From Terrabacter sp. Ter38 (lineage in GTDB: Bacteria; Actinomycetota; Actinomycetes; Actinomycetales; Dermatophilaceae), in the NCBI RefSeq assembly GCF_024519435.1, contig NZ_JALJRZ010000008.1, positions 124,001-188,000 of the forward strand: DNA of 64,000 nt, written 5' to 3'. Under the pieces are notes generated by a model that was given only the letters and a program-made list of their open reading frames with translations, was not told the origin of the DNA and ran no database searches. The position numbers and the translations under genes were made by a program. This document shows positions 34,140 to 43,014 of this stretch, piece by piece (the first letter of the stretch is position 1; every line of letters starts with the position of its first letter).

Positions 34140-35183
34140 TCAGGACAGGGGCGGTTCGTCGCCGATGGCACCGAGCCACCACGTGCCGGAGTCGCCGTAC
34201 TCGGCCGCCTCGTCCGGCGTCAGCGTCGCCGTGACGCGGAGCCACGACTCGGCACGCCCGAGCCGACCCAGCCGCAGCGCGGACGGCAGGGCCGCTCGCA
34301 GCTCGCCGACCGGGACGACGTCACCCCAGACGTCGATCGCGGCGTCCGCCACCCGCCTGAGCCGCGGGTCGTCCGGGGTGGCGCCGAAGCGGTGGAGCAG
34401 CACGTTGAGCGGGACGAAGAGCGCCGACAGCGGGTGCGCGAGCAGGGCGTCACCGAAGTCGAAGAAGCGCATTCCGTCCGCCGTCGCGAAGACGTTGTTC
34501 GCGTGGAGATCGTTGTGCACGAGGCTGTCCGGCAGGCCGAGGCTCTCCACGTCGTCGGCCCACGCCGTGACCGCCGGCAGCAGCGCACGCAACCGTAGCG
34601 CGACGTCGGCAGCCATGTGGCGCGGGTCATCCGGGGCCAGGGCCGACAGGGACGCGACCCTCGCCTCGAGGTAGGCCGCCGACTCGGCCGGAGGCAGTGC
34701 CGACATGCCGGCGCGGACGAGGTCCTCCTCGTGGCCGACGAGCTCGCGCTGGAGGTGCATCGCCTCGGCGGCGACCCGGCACCAGGCGTCGACGTCGTCG
34801 TCCGCGACCGACAGGGCGAAGACCGGCCCCTGGTCGGGGACGAGGTGCAGGCCACGCTCGGGGTCGGCCGCGACGATCGGGACGACCCGGTGTGGTGACA
34901 GGCGGTCGAGCACGACGAGCAGTGCCGCCTCGAACGACTGGTGCGCGCAGTTCTGCTTGGCCCAGTAGATGCCGCCGTCGGATGCGACACCGCGCCACAC
35001 CGTCGACCAGGGGCGCTGGTGCACCGCTTCGAGGGACACGAGGTCGCTGCCGAGGTCGCCCAGGACTCCGCCGACCCACTCGCGCAGCTCGGTCTCGAAC
35101 GCGCTCGACGACCAGTGGACGGACGGACCCTCGCCGGACTCCGGGAGGGCGGCATACCAAGGCTGCTCAGTGCCCGAGGGCAT
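34140..35183 (-). CDS. Aminoglycoside-phosphotransferase-like kinase (APH/CHK fold)
   Basis: A 347-residue protein. The APH fold is shown by the catalytic loop SLVHNDLHANNVF (H-x-D-x-x-x-x-N) and the metal-binding MRFFDFGDALLAHP. The nucleotide-loop Lys is likely the one in GGIYWAKQN. Such proteins phosphorylate small molecules (choline, fructosamine, homoserine, aminoglycosides). The substrate is unknown, and antibiotic resistance should not be assumed. The start overlaps the end of the SIR2 gene by 17 nt, so the two are probably co-transcribed. Confidence 0.8.
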   Translation of the reverse strand: MPSGTEQPWYAALPESGEGPSVHWSSSAFETELREWVGGVLGDLGSDLVSLEAVHQRPWSTVWRGVASDGGIYWAKQNCAHQSFEAALLVVLDRLSPHRVVPIVAADPERGLHLVPDQGPVFALSVADDDVDAWCRVAAEAMHLQRELVGHEEDLVRAGMSALPPAESAAYLEARVASLSALAPDDPRHMAADVALRLRALLPAVTAWADDVESLGLPDSLVHNDLHANNVFATADGMRFFDFGDALLAHPLSALFVPLNVLLHRFGATPDDPRLRRVADAAIDVWGDVVPVGELRAALPSALRLGRLGRAESWLRVTATLTPDEAAEYGDSGTWWLGAIGDEPPLS

Positions 35184-36129
35184 GGCGCAGCTCCGTCAGG
35201 GTCGGACCGAGGGGCGCGTGGAGGCGCAGGGTCGCCTCGGCGTCGCCGCGCGTCGCGGAGCGCGTGACGATCGCGACGGGCACGTCGCGCTGGTGGGCGC
35301 GACGGACGAAGCGGTAGCCGCTCATGACGGACAACGAGGACCCGAGGACGAGGACGGCGCCGGCACCCTCGACGAGGGAGAAGCACTGCTCCACGACGGC
35401 CTTGGGCACCGACTCGCCGAAGAAGACGACGTCGGGCTTGACGGTGTCGTGGCCGCAGACGAGGCAACGCGGGGCGTGGAAGGACCCGACGAGCGCGTCG
35501 GCGAGCACGATGTCTCCGTCGGGGCGCACCTGGTCACCCCACTGCAACCCCACCGCGTGCGCCGCCTCGGCGAAGCGGTCCATGAAGCCCGGGTTTGCCT
35601 CGGTCATCCTCTCGTGCAAGCCGATCCGCGAGGTGTACTCACCGCACGTGAGACAGACCGCACGGTCGAGCGACCCGTGCAGCTCGATGACGTGCGTCGC
35701 GCCCGACGCCTGGTGCAGGCCGTCGACGTTCTGGGTGATGATCGGTCCGACGTAACCCGCTCGTTGCAGGTCGGTGACGACGCGGTGCCCCTCGTTGGGC
35801 GCGGCGGCGTTGAAGCGCTGCCAGCCGATGTAGCTGCGGGCCCAGTACCGCCGACGGGCCTCGCTCGACCCGGCGAACTCGCCGTACGTCATCGGCTCGA
35901 CCCGACGTGTCCCGTCGGGCCCGCGGTAGTCGGGGATCCCCGACTCGGTCGAGAGCCCCGCACCCGAGAGCACGACGACCCCGCCGCCACTGACGAGGTC
36001 GACGAGATCGTCGAAGGTGCCGAGGTCGTGCGTCTGGAGCGGCAGGGTGCGCGACGTGGCGAGCCGGGTCGTCGCCGTGGTGACCGTCGCGGCCGTCGTC
36101 TCCGGGGGTATGCCGTTCGGCTGCTGCAC
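35167..36129 (-). CDS. SIR2-family NAD-dependent protein deacylase
   Basis: A 320-residue sirtuin. NAD-binding motifs are VVVLSGAGLSTESGIPDYRGPDG and ITQNVDGLHQASG; the catalytic His is in VIELHGSL. Two CxxC pairs (CLTCGEY and CLVCGHD) bind zinc. The C-terminal Rossmann part is LVLGSSLSVMSGYRFV. It resembles the larger actinobacterial sirtuins with an insertion between the Cys pairs. It deacylates protein lysines in the cytoplasm. The first ~35 residues are low-complexity, so a later start is possible. It is divergent from the LysR gene, 84 nt between starts. Confidence 0.93.
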   Translation of the reverse strand: MQQPNGIPPETTAATVTTATTRLATSRTLPLQTHDLGTFDDLVDLVSGGGVVVLSGAGLSTESGIPDYRGPDGTRRVEPMTYGEFAGSSEARRRYWARSYIGWQRFNAAAPNEGHRVVTDLQRAGYVGPIITQNVDGLHQASGATHVIELHGSLDRAVCLTCGEYTSRIGLHERMTEANPGFMDRFAEAAHAVGLQWGDQVRPDGDIVLADALVGSFHAPRCLVCGHDTVKPDVVFFGESVPKAVVEQCFSLVEGAGAVLVLGSSLSVMSGYRFVRRAHQRDVPVAIVTRSATRGDAEATLRLHAPLGPTLTELRHALGH

Positions 36130-36189
36130 CCGGCAAGCCTACGTGCCGCTCCGGGACCATTCTCGACCGACTGGATACGGCAGGATTCC

Positions 36190-36207
36190 ATAATCACCGG
36201 TTATGAT
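36190..36207 (+). promoter_or_regulatory. LysR-type box overlapping the -10 of the LysR gene
   Basis: ATAA-N7-TTAT (36190-36204) is a T-N11-A-type palindrome, the LysR-family recognition pattern. TATGAT (36202-36207) is a good -10 lying 6 nt before ATG 36214. Binding would occlude the promoter, so negative autoregulation is likely. The site also sits in the divergent gap to SIR2. Confidence 0.65.
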
Positions 36208-36213
36208 GAGGTC

Positions 36214-37161
36214 ATGATCGATGCTGCCGGCCTGCGGGTCATGAAGGCCATTGCCGACGAGGGAAGCTTCACGAGCGCTGCCAACGCCTTGGGCTTCACC
36301 CAGCCGGCCATCTCGCAGATGGTCCGTCGCCTCGAGCAGCGCACCGGGACCGTCCTCGTCGAGCGCTACGGCCGTCAGGTCCGCCTCACCGAGGCCGGTC
36401 AGGTGCTCGCCCGCCACGCCGTCGGTGTCCTCGCCGCCCTCGACGCGGCCGAGGAGGAGATCACCGCGATCGCCGGCCTGCGCGCCGGACGGGTCCGCCT
36501 CCAGGCCTTCCCCAGCTCGTCGGCCACACTCGTGCCCCGGACCCTCGCCATCCTCAAGGCCCGTCACCCCGACATCACCGTCACCTTCACCGAGGCCGAG
36601 CCGCCCGAGTCGCTCGCGGCCCTGCGCAACGGCGACTGTGATGTCGCTGTCGCCTTCGCCTACGAGGGCGGCGACCTCGGGGAGCTGGAGGAGGACCTCT
36701 CGCTCCTCGTGACCCGCCGGCTCATGGACGACGAGGTGCGTCTCGTCGTCCCCGGCACGCACCCGCACGCCGGCGACGGGGCCGCCTCGCTCGCCGACTT
36801 CTCGGGCGAGGAGTGGATCGCGGGCTGCCCCCGCTGTCGCGGCCACCTCCTGTCGCTCGCCGACACCGCCGGCTTCCGGCCCAACGTGGCCTTCGAGACC
36901 GAGGACTACGTCGCGCAGCTCGGGCTCGTCACGGCCGGGCTGGGGGTGGCCCTCGTGCCCGACCTCATCCTCAACGCCGCCAAGCACGACGAGGTCGCGA
37001 CCCTGCCGCTCTCCCCTGCGTCGCGCCGCCAGATCCTCGCCGTGACGACTCCCGACCTGCAGCGCGTGCCTGCCGTCGCCGCTGCCCTCGACGCGCTGTG
37101 CGAGGCCGCCGGCGCCGACCCGAAGGCCTCCACCGCCGAGCTCGTCGGCGCCAAGGCCTGA
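36214..37161 (+). CDS. LysR-family transcriptional regulator
   Basis: A 315-residue regulator. The N-terminal winged helix is MKAIADEGSFTSAANALGFTQPAISQMVRRLEQRTGTVLVER. The effector-binding domain spans about 90-300 (GRVRLQAFPSSSATLVPRTLAILKARHPDITVTFTEAEP). It begins with a leaderless-type ATG. The effector is unknown. The downstream AhpD-like/GGT pair starts 66 nt later on the same strand, and SIR2 is divergent. Either could be a target. Confidence 0.93.
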   Translation: MIDAAGLRVMKAIADEGSFTSAANALGFTQPAISQMVRRLEQRTGTVLVERYGRQVRLTEAGQVLARHAVGVLAALDAAEEEITAIAGLRAGRVRLQAFPSSSATLVPRTLAILKARHPDITVTFTEAEPPESLAALRNGDCDVAVAFAYEGGDLGELEEDLSLLVTRRLMDDEVRLVVPGTHPHAGDGAASLADFSGEEWIAGCPRCRGHLLSLADTAGFRPNVAFETEDYVAQLGLVTAGLGVALVPDLILNAAKHDEVATLPLSPASRRQILAVTTPDLQRVPAVAAALDALCEAAGADPKASTAELVGAKA

Positions 37162-37227
37162 CGGCCAGGACGGCGCGTGAGGGCGCGCCACGGGCGCTCG
37201 GCCCCCACGCGGCATACGGTGGGCCTC

Positions 37228-37809
37228 ATGGGTGACCGCGAGCGCATCTCGTACCTGGCCGTGCCCGAGCGCGACGACGTCCCGGAGGGCGTGAGCCGCC
37301 TCTGGGACAAGGCACAGGAGACCGTCGGCTTCGTGCCCAACGTCTTTCGCGCCCAGGCGGTCAACGGCGAACAGTTCCTCGCGTGGTGGGGCTACTTCAA
37401 CCTCCTCGTGAACAAGGAGGGGCACCTGAGCAACGCCGACCGCGAGCTGCTGGCCGTCGTCGTCAGCAGCGTCAACCGGTGCACGTACTGCGAGGTGAGC
37501 CACGGCGCAGCCCTCCGTGAGCACACCGGAGACCCTGTGACCGCCGACCTCGTCGCCTCGAACTGGCGGCAGGCGGGGCTTCCCCACCGTGAGTACGCGA
37601 TGGCCTCCTACGCCGAGAAGCTGACTCTCCATCCCGCCGAGGTCACCGAGGCCGACCTCGCCCCACTGCGGGCCGTGGGACTCGACGACCACGAGGTGGT
37701 CGAGCTCGTCCAGGTCGTCGGGATGTTCAACCTCACCAACCGGGTGTCGACGGCGTTGGGGCTCGTGCCGAACGCGGAGTACCACTCGAGCGGCAGAGCG
37801 ACCTCATGA
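37228..37809 (+). CDS. Carboxymuconolactone decarboxylase / AhpD-like peroxidase-related protein
   Basis: A 193-residue protein of the uncharacterised peroxidase-related (CMD/AhpD) family. The redox motif is [14 protein letters not shown] (CxxC with a following His). N-terminal [25 protein letters not shown] is typical. It probably has alkylhydroperoxidase or disulfide-reductase activity in oxidative defence. A possible -10, TACGGT, lies 7 nt before the ATG and is part of a GGCATAC motif. Its TGA overlaps the ATG of the gamma-glutamyltransferase gene. Confidence 0.85.
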   Translation: MGDRERISYLAVPERDDVPEGVSRLWDKAQETVGFVPNVFRAQAVNGEQFLAWWGYFNLLVNKEGHLSNADRELLAVVVSSVNRCTYCEVSHGAALREHTGDPVTADLVASNWRQAGLPHREYAMASYAEKLTLHPAEVTEADLAPLRAVGLDDHEVVELVQVVGMFNLTNRVSTALGLVPNAEYHSSGRATS

Positions 37810-39329
37810 GCCGGGTGGCGCTCGCCGCTCCGGGTCCGGCGGCTCTGCAGGCCGGGCTCGAGGTGGCAGCCGAGGGCGGAAACGCCGTCGATGCGGCCAT
37901 CGCCGCGTCCCTGGCGGCCATGAGCACCGAGCCCGGGGTCGTCAGCCTGATGGGTGGCGCGTTCGTCAACGTGTGGCTCGCCGGCGACGACCCCGTCCTC
38001 ATCGACGGCAACGTCGAGATGCCCGGCCGGGGACTGGACCGGTCGGCCTTCGGCCACGGCGTTCGGCAGGTCCCCACCGACTACGGCGGCGGGGTGACGA
38101 TCGGTGCGGGACACGCTGCGGTCGCGAACTCCGGTGCCGTACAGGCACTCTCAGCCGCCAGGGACCGCTTCGGGAAGGTGCCGTGGCGGCGGCTGGTGGA
38201 GCCGTCCGCCCGGACCTGTCGCGACGGGTACCGGGTCGGCGCGGCCGCCGCCCTCTACCTCGGCATCGTCCGCGACACGCTCTTCGGCCACGACCCCGAG
38301 GCCCACGCCCTTGTGACAGGAGCCGACGGCGGACCGCTCGAGCCGGGCGAGACATCCCTCAACGTCGACCTCGCCGACATCTTGGACCTACTTGCGGCAC
38401 AAGGGGCCTCGCTCTTCACGACCGGCGCCGTCGGGCGCGTTCTCGTCGAGGACATGGCCGCGAACGGTGGGTTGATCACGATGGCCGACCTCACGGCATA
38501 CGAGGCCCTGGTGCGTGCACCCACGATGCGGACCGTCGGCTCCTGGCACACTGCCCTCAACCCGCCGCCCTCCGTGGGCGGCCCGATGCTCGCGGCCATG
38601 CTCGGCCAGCTGGCGCGGCACGAGGACTGGACGTGGGCCGAGGTCATCGACATCCAGCGCCGGGTCCTCGCCTACCGTCTCTCCGTCCACGACAGGTCCC
38701 GCGACCTCGACGCCGACGGCCACGCCCTCCTCGAGACGGTGGAGCGACACGGGCTGGCGGGGCTTCCCACCTCGGCGTCCACCGCTCACGTCTCCGCCGT
38801 GGACGAGCACGGGAACGCGTGTGCCATCACGATGTCGTGCGGATACGGCGCCGGCATGGTGATCCCCGGCACCGGCATCCTGCTCAACAACGCCCTGGGC
38901 GAGCCGGAGCTCAACCGGCTCGGCATCCACGCCGTGTCCCCCGGCACGCGGCTCGCCTCGAACATGGCCCCGACCACCGGCCGCAGCTCCTCGGGCACGG
39001 CGCTCGCCGTCGGCTCACCCGGGGCGGACCGGATCACGACGGCGCTCATGCAGGTGCTCGGACGCGGACTCCTTCGCGGCGACGACCTCCAGCGCTCGAT
39101 CGACGCCCCGCGCTTGCACGTGCGGTTCATGGACGATGGGTCCCCACGCGTCGAGCACGAGCCGTCGGACGACATCGCGGCTGCGGTCGAGGCGAGCGGA
39201 CTCCCCTCGCACCGCTTCCCAGGTCCGCACATGTACTTCGGTGGGGTGGGCGCAGCGGTGCTGGGTCCGGACGGGCTGGTGGCCGCCGGGGACGCGAGAC
39301 GGGACGGGTCGGTGGGGGTCTCCTCCTGA
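37806..39329 (+). CDS. Gamma-glutamyltransferase family protein (cytoplasmic form)
   Basis: A 507-residue Ntn hydrolase. [28 protein letters not shown] is the family N-terminal signature. Autoprocessing should occur before the Thr in [18 protein letters not shown] (usual form TTHxSVVD). Later motifs are [16 protein letters not shown] and [16 protein letters not shown]. No signal peptide is visible, unlike periplasmic GGTs. It might act on glutathione-like, mycothiol-related or acylated substrates; this is not determined. ATGA overlap couples it to the AhpD-like gene. Confidence 0.9.
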   Translation: MSRVALAAPGPAALQAGLEVAAEGGNAVDAAIAASLAAMSTEPGVVSLMGGAFVNVWLAGDDPVLIDGNVEMPGRGLDRSAFGHGVRQVPTDYGGGVTIGAGHAAVANSGAVQALSAARDRFGKVPWRRLVEPSARTCRDGYRVGAAAALYLGIVRDTLFGHDPEAHALVTGADGGPLEPGETSLNVDLADILDLLAAQGASLFTTGAVGRVLVEDMAANGGLITMADLTAYEALVRAPTMRTVGSWHTALNPPPSVGGPMLAAMLGQLARHEDWTWAEVIDIQRRVLAYRLSVHDRSRDLDADGHALLETVERHGLAGLPTSASTAHVSAVDEHGNACAITMSCGYGAGMVIPGTGILLNNALGEPELNRLGIHAVSPGTRLASNMAPTTGRSSSGTALAVGSPGADRITTALMQVLGRGLLRGDDLQRSIDAPRLHVRFMDDGSPRVEHEPSDDIAAAVEASGLPSHRFPGPHMYFGGVGAAVLGPDGLVAAGDARRDGSVGVSS

Positions 39330-39437
39330 CCGGTGCGGTCGCCATCGCCGCCAAGCTCGGTGCGGCCGTGGGCGTGTCGTGCGGTCCTCGTCGCATCCGG
39401 ACGGTCGGAGGGCCGCCGCAGACTCGGGGGCACGGCC

Positions 39438-39990
39438 ATGCAGCGACGGCGACGAACCAGCTGGCTCCGAAGGCCGCTCGACTGGGTGCTGGGCGGTGTC
39501 CTCCTGCTGTCCGTCGCGACCCCGCCTCGGCTCACACCCGGCTGGAGGAGCGACACCGATGCCGTCTCGGGCACGTTCACCTTCTCGGTGGGATCACCGA
39601 GCACGGCGAGCGGCGCGGCTCCGTCCGCACAGAATGGCCCGGCCGCTGGCCTTCACCGTCACCGCGACCGGGCGGGGCGGCACGAGCACGGCGAAGGTGA
39701 CGGTCACCCAGCTCGTGGACCGTGTCGCCGTCACGCAGGCGACCTATCGCACCTCGACCCGCGAGTGGCGCGTCGTCGGGACAGCTACCGAGCCGCCGCC
39801 CGATCTCGTGACCGTGCGCCCCGGGGCAGCCGACACCCTCATCGGGTCGGCCGCCGGCGACACCACGGGCGCATGATCCGTGCGCGTCAAGGGTTCACCC
39901 GCCGGAGCCGACGCGTCGGGCACGGTGACCGCGACATCGACACGAGCTGCCACGGTCAGGGCCGTCCCCGTGCAGGTCACCCCCCTGACC
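39438..39990 (+). pseudogene. Frameshifted secreted cell-surface protein
   Basis: Starts with a signal peptide (MQRRRRTSWLRRPLDWVLGGVLLLSVATPP) and a short mature part in one frame. The homologous-looking continuation (RPLAFTVTATGRGGTSTAKVTVTQLVDRVAVTQATYRTSTREWRVVGTATE ... DLVTVRPG) is in another frame and stops at 39876. A third frame resumes RVKGSPAGADASGTVTATSTRAATVRAVP. These beta-rich pieces form a coherent domain of a type seen in actinobacterial surface proteins, so at least two frameshifts have broken the gene. The region 39330-40160 contains nothing else recognised. Confidence 0.7.
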
Positions 39991-40160
39991 GTCCGCCCCG
40001 AGCTCCACGTTCTGCCCTGCTCGTGGCCCGACGGCTGCTGGGGCAGGCGCGGGACGCGAGGGCGCGATCCGGGTATCTCCATGACGGGCGCCGCGCCGCC
40101 CCATCCGCCGCGCGCCCGGCACCGAATCATCTCGAGTCGACCCAACGAGAGGCCACCCCG

Positions 40161-41486
40161 ATGACCATGACCGACGACCGCCCCGACGCTCCCGCCCCCT
40201 CCGCGGCGTCCTCCCGTCCGAACGGCATCGCCGCCCGGCTGGCGACCGTCATCGAGCCCCTCTTCGGTGGCCAGCTCCCCGTTCGCCTCAAGGCGTGGGA
40301 CGGCAGCGTCGCCGGACCCGCCGACGCCCCGACCGTCGTCCTGCGCGACCCCGCGGCGCTGCGCCGTCTCGTGCGCCACCCGGGCGAGCTCGGCCTCGCC
40401 CAGGCGTACGTCACGGGCGAGCTCGACGTCGAGGGTGACCTGCTCGACGGCTTCCGGCGCGTCTGGTCGACGGCCCGCACGCTCGCGGGCGGCCGTCCCT
40501 CGGCCGGCACCGTCGCCGCCGTCGCGAAGAACGGCATCAGGACGGCGTTCGACCTCGGTGTCGTCGGGCTGCCGCCCGAGCCGCCCGTCTCGCAGGCCCG
40601 CCTCCGCGGGCGCCTGCACACCAAGACCCGCGACCGCAGTGCCATCGAGCACCACTACAACCTCTCCAACGAGTTCTACTCGCTCATCCTCGACCCGCAC
40701 ATGGCCTACTCGTGCGGGTACTGGACGAGCACCGAGCCCGGCTACACCGTCGAGGACTCGCAGCGCGACAAGCTCGACCTGGTGTGCCGCAAGCTCGGTA
40801 TCGAGCCCGGCAGCCGACACCTCGACATCGGCTGCGGCTGGGGGTCCCTCTCGCTGCACGCGGCCGAGAAGTTCGGCGCGCACGTCGTCGGCGTGACGAT
40901 CTCGAGCGAGCAGAAGGCCTTCATCGACGAGCGGATCCGCGAGCGCGGCCTGCAGGATCGCGTCGAGATCCGGCTCCAGGACTACCGCGAGGTGCCGGAC
41001 GGCCCCTTCGACACCATCTCCTCGATCGAGATGGGCGAGCACGTAGGGCAGAAGAACTACCCGACGTTCACGGGGCAGATCCACCGCCTCCTGCGCCCGG
41101 GCGGCCGCGCGCTGATCCAGCAGATGTCGCGCACGACCCGTCCGGGCGGCGGTCCCTTCATCGAGGCCTTCATCGCGCCCGACATGCACATGCGCCCGGT
41201 CGGGGAGACGGTCGACCTCATCGAGCAGGCCGGCCTCGAGGTCCGTGACGTCCACGCCCTGCGCGAGCACTACGTGTGGACCGTCAACGCCTGGTACGAC
41301 ACGTTCGAGGCCAACTGGGACCGCGTCGTCGCCATGGTCGGCGATGAGGTCGGCCGCGTCTGGCGCCTCTACCTCGTCGGTGGCGCCCTCGCGTTCGAGG
41401 AGGGTCGCATGGGCGTCGACCAGATCCTCGCCGTCAAGCCGACGGCCGACGGCCGCAGCGGTATGCCGCCCGTCCGGGCCTGGTGA
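40161..41486 (+). CDS. Cyclopropane-fatty-acyl-phospholipid synthase family methyltransferase
   Basis: A 441-residue SAM-dependent enzyme. The N-terminal domain (about 20-120) is the CFA-type lipid-binding segment. IEHHYNLSNEFYSLILDPHMAYSCGYW is the family signature, and HLDIGCGWGSLSLHAAEKFGAHVVGVTISSEQ binds SAM. SSIEMGEHVGQKNYPTF carries a catalytic Glu, and Tyr/His residues follow downstream. It methylates unsaturated phospholipid acyl chains (cyclopropane or 10-methyl). GAGAGGCCACCCCG precedes ATG 40161. It overlaps the DUF1295 gene by GTGA, suggesting a common membrane-lipid step. Confidence 0.93.
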   Translation: MTMTDDRPDAPAPSAASSRPNGIAARLATVIEPLFGGQLPVRLKAWDGSVAGPADAPTVVLRDPAALRRLVRHPGELGLAQAYVTGELDVEGDLLDGFRRVWSTARTLAGGRPSAGTVAAVAKNGIRTAFDLGVVGLPPEPPVSQARLRGRLHTKTRDRSAIEHHYNLSNEFYSLILDPHMAYSCGYWTSTEPGYTVEDSQRDKLDLVCRKLGIEPGSRHLDIGCGWGSLSLHAAEKFGAHVVGVTISSEQKAFIDERIRERGLQDRVEIRLQDYREVPDGPFDTISSIEMGEHVGQKNYPTFTGQIHRLLRPGGRALIQQMSRTTRPGGGPFIEAFIAPDMHMRPVGETVDLIEQAGLEVRDVHALREHYVWTVNAWYDTFEANWDRVVAMVGDEVGRVWRLYLVGGALAFEEGRMGVDQILAVKPTADGRSGMPPVRAW

Positions 41487-42367
41487 CCGCCGTGCAGTCG
41501 GTCTGGACGACCGCCGCCCCCATCGCGGCCCCGGCGGCCGAGGCTGCCGGTTTCGACGGCGGCGCCTTCGGGCGCACGCTGCTGCTCACCGCGCTCGCCG
41601 TCGTCGTCGTTCTCGGCATCACGTTCGCCGTGGCGCTGCGCGTCGGCAAGCAGGCCGTCATCGACGTCACCTGGGGCCTCGGCTTCGTGGCCATCGCCCT
41701 CACGGCGTTCGTCACGAGCGGCGGCCACGGCGACGCACTGCGCCGCTGGCTGGCCCTGGTCCTCACGGGCTTGTGGGGGCTTCGCCTGGCCGCCCACATC
41801 TTCAACCGGTCGCGAGGCAAGGGTGAGGACCCGCGCTACGAGGAGATGCTGAAGCGAGCCGACGGCAACCCGAACGCGTACGCGCTGTTGCACATCTATC
41901 TCCCGCAGGGCGTCATCATGTGGTTCGTCTCGCTGCCGGTCCAGATCGCGATGTTCGTCGAGGGCGGCATCGGCGCGGTGCTGTGGCTGGGCGTCGTCGT
42001 CTGGGCCGTCGGCTTCTTCTTCGAGTCGGTGGGCGACCTGCAGCTGACGCGCTTCCGCAACGACCCGGCCAACAAGGGGACGGTGCTCGACACCGGCCTC
42101 TGGCGCTACACCCGGCACCCGAACTACTTCGGCGACGCGAGCGTCTGGACGGGACTCTTCGTCGTCGCGGCGAGCGCCTGGCCCGGCGTGCTGACGATCC
42201 TGTCGCCGGCCGTCATGGTGTGGAACCTCTACGGCGGCACCGGCAAGAAGCTGCTCGAGAAGGACATCGGCGACCGCCGCCCCGACTACGCCGACTACGT
42301 GCGCCGCACGAGCGGCTTCTTCCCGTGGCCGCCCAAGCCCGCCGACCCGTCGCTGAAGCACGGCTGA
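41483..42367 (+). CDS. DUF1295 steroid-5-alpha-reductase-like membrane enzyme
   Basis: A 294-residue protein with about seven TM segments. The C-terminal signature GTVLDTGLWRYTRHPNYFGDASVWTGLFVV and KKLLEKDIGDRRPDYADYVRRTSGFFPW is that of DUF1295 (S5A_REDUCTASE / ICMT superfamily), which binds NADPH or SAM at the membrane. GTG start overlaps the upstream TGA. Pairing with a CFA-type methyltransferase suggests a role in making branched or cyclopropanated acyl chains, possibly as the reductase. That is inference. Confidence 0.9.
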   Translation: MTAVQSVWTTAAPIAAPAAEAAGFDGGAFGRTLLLTALAVVVVLGITFAVALRVGKQAVIDVTWGLGFVAIALTAFVTSGGHGDALRRWLALVLTGLWGLRLAAHIFNRSRGKGEDPRYEEMLKRADGNPNAYALLHIYLPQGVIMWFVSLPVQIAMFVEGGIGAVLWLGVVVWAVGFFFESVGDLQLTRFRNDPANKGTVLDTGLWRYTRHPNYFGDASVWTGLFVVAASAWPGVLTILSPAVMVWNLYGGTGKKLLEKDIGDRRPDYADYVRRTSGFFPWPPKPADPSLKHG

Positions 42368-42376
42368 GCAGGCACC

Positions 42377-42979
42377 ATGACCATCGGCGCGAGGGGCGGG
42401 ATGATGGACGGCATGCGCCCGCCCCTCGCCGACGTCCTGGACCTCGAGCCGCACCCGGAAGGCGGGTGGTTCCGGCAGACCTGGGCCTCCCCCGACACCG
42501 TGACGCTGCCGGACGGCCGCGTGCGGGCGACTGCCACCCTCATCCACTTCTTCCTCCCGGCCGGAGAGTCCTCGGCCTGGCACCGGGTGGCCTCGGACGA
42601 GGTGTGGCTCGCCCACACCGGCACGGTCGTGCTCGAGCTCGGCGGGACCGGGGCACAGCCGCCGTCCGGCGGTGACGTGGCGTGGGTCGTGCTCGGCCTC
42701 GACCTCGCGGCCGGCGAGGTGGCCCAGGCAGTCGTCCCCGCGCACGTCTGGCAGCGCACCGTGCCGGGAGGCGCCGACGCCCTCGTCAGCTGTCTCGTGT
42801 CCCCCGGCTTCGACTTCGCGGATTTCGACCTCGCCGGGCCTCCCGCCGAGGTCGCCGACGAGGTCGCCGACGAGGTCACCGACGAGGTCACCGACGAGAC
42901 CGGCGACGCCGTCCCTCGCGCGCCGGCCGGCCCGGAGGACGCGCCGGTCGACCCGTCGACACCGACGAACCCCGCCTGA
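42377..42979 (+). CDS. DUF985 cupin with acidic repeat tail
   Basis: A 200-residue protein. Residues 15-140 are a DUF985-type cupin: ADVLDLEPHPEGGWFRQTW, ATLIHFFLPAGESSAWHRVASDEVWLAHTG (H-x-x-x-D-E-x-W), WVVLGLDLAAGEVAQAVVPAHVWQ and CLVSPGFDFADF. The tail consists of a degenerate EVADEVTDEVTDE repeat and a Pro/Ala-rich end. Start choice is uncertain (ATGs at 42377, 42401 and 42404). The function of DUF985 cupins is not settled (sugar or small-molecule binding). It follows DUF1295 by 9 nt, so it is in the same operon. Confidence 0.85.
   Translation: MTIGARGGMMDGMRPPLADVLDLEPHPEGGWFRQTWASPDTVTLPDGRVRATATLIHFFLPAGESSAWHRVASDEVWLAHTGTVVLELGGTGAQPPSGGDVAWVVLGLDLAAGEVAQAVVPAHVWQRTVPGGADALVSCLVSPGFDFADFDLAGPPAEVADEVADEVTDEVTDETGDAVPRAPAGPEDAPVDPSTPTNPA
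42846..42902 (+). repeat. 12-bp tandem repeat inside the cupin gene
   Basis: GCCGACGAGGTC / ACCGACGAGGTC repeats about four times in frame (E-V-[AT]-D). It can expand or contract without frameshift. Confidence 0.8.
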
Positions 42980-43014
42980 CCGAATGTCGCGAGGATCGTG
43001 ACCGGCGACCGCCG

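Noticed and set aside
34140-35183. Antibiotic resistance aminoglycoside phosphotransferase
   Set aside because: Only the general APH/CHK fold motifs are present; it overlaps a housekeeping-type SIR2 gene and has no resistance-family signature.
35167-36129. SIR2 as an anti-phage NADase (Thoeris/DSR type)
   Set aside because: It has the zinc-binding Cys pairs and length of a protein deacylase, with no TIR, Argonaute or helicase partner.
42846-42902. CRISPR-like repeats
   Set aside because: The units are 12 bp, contiguous, in frame and coding.
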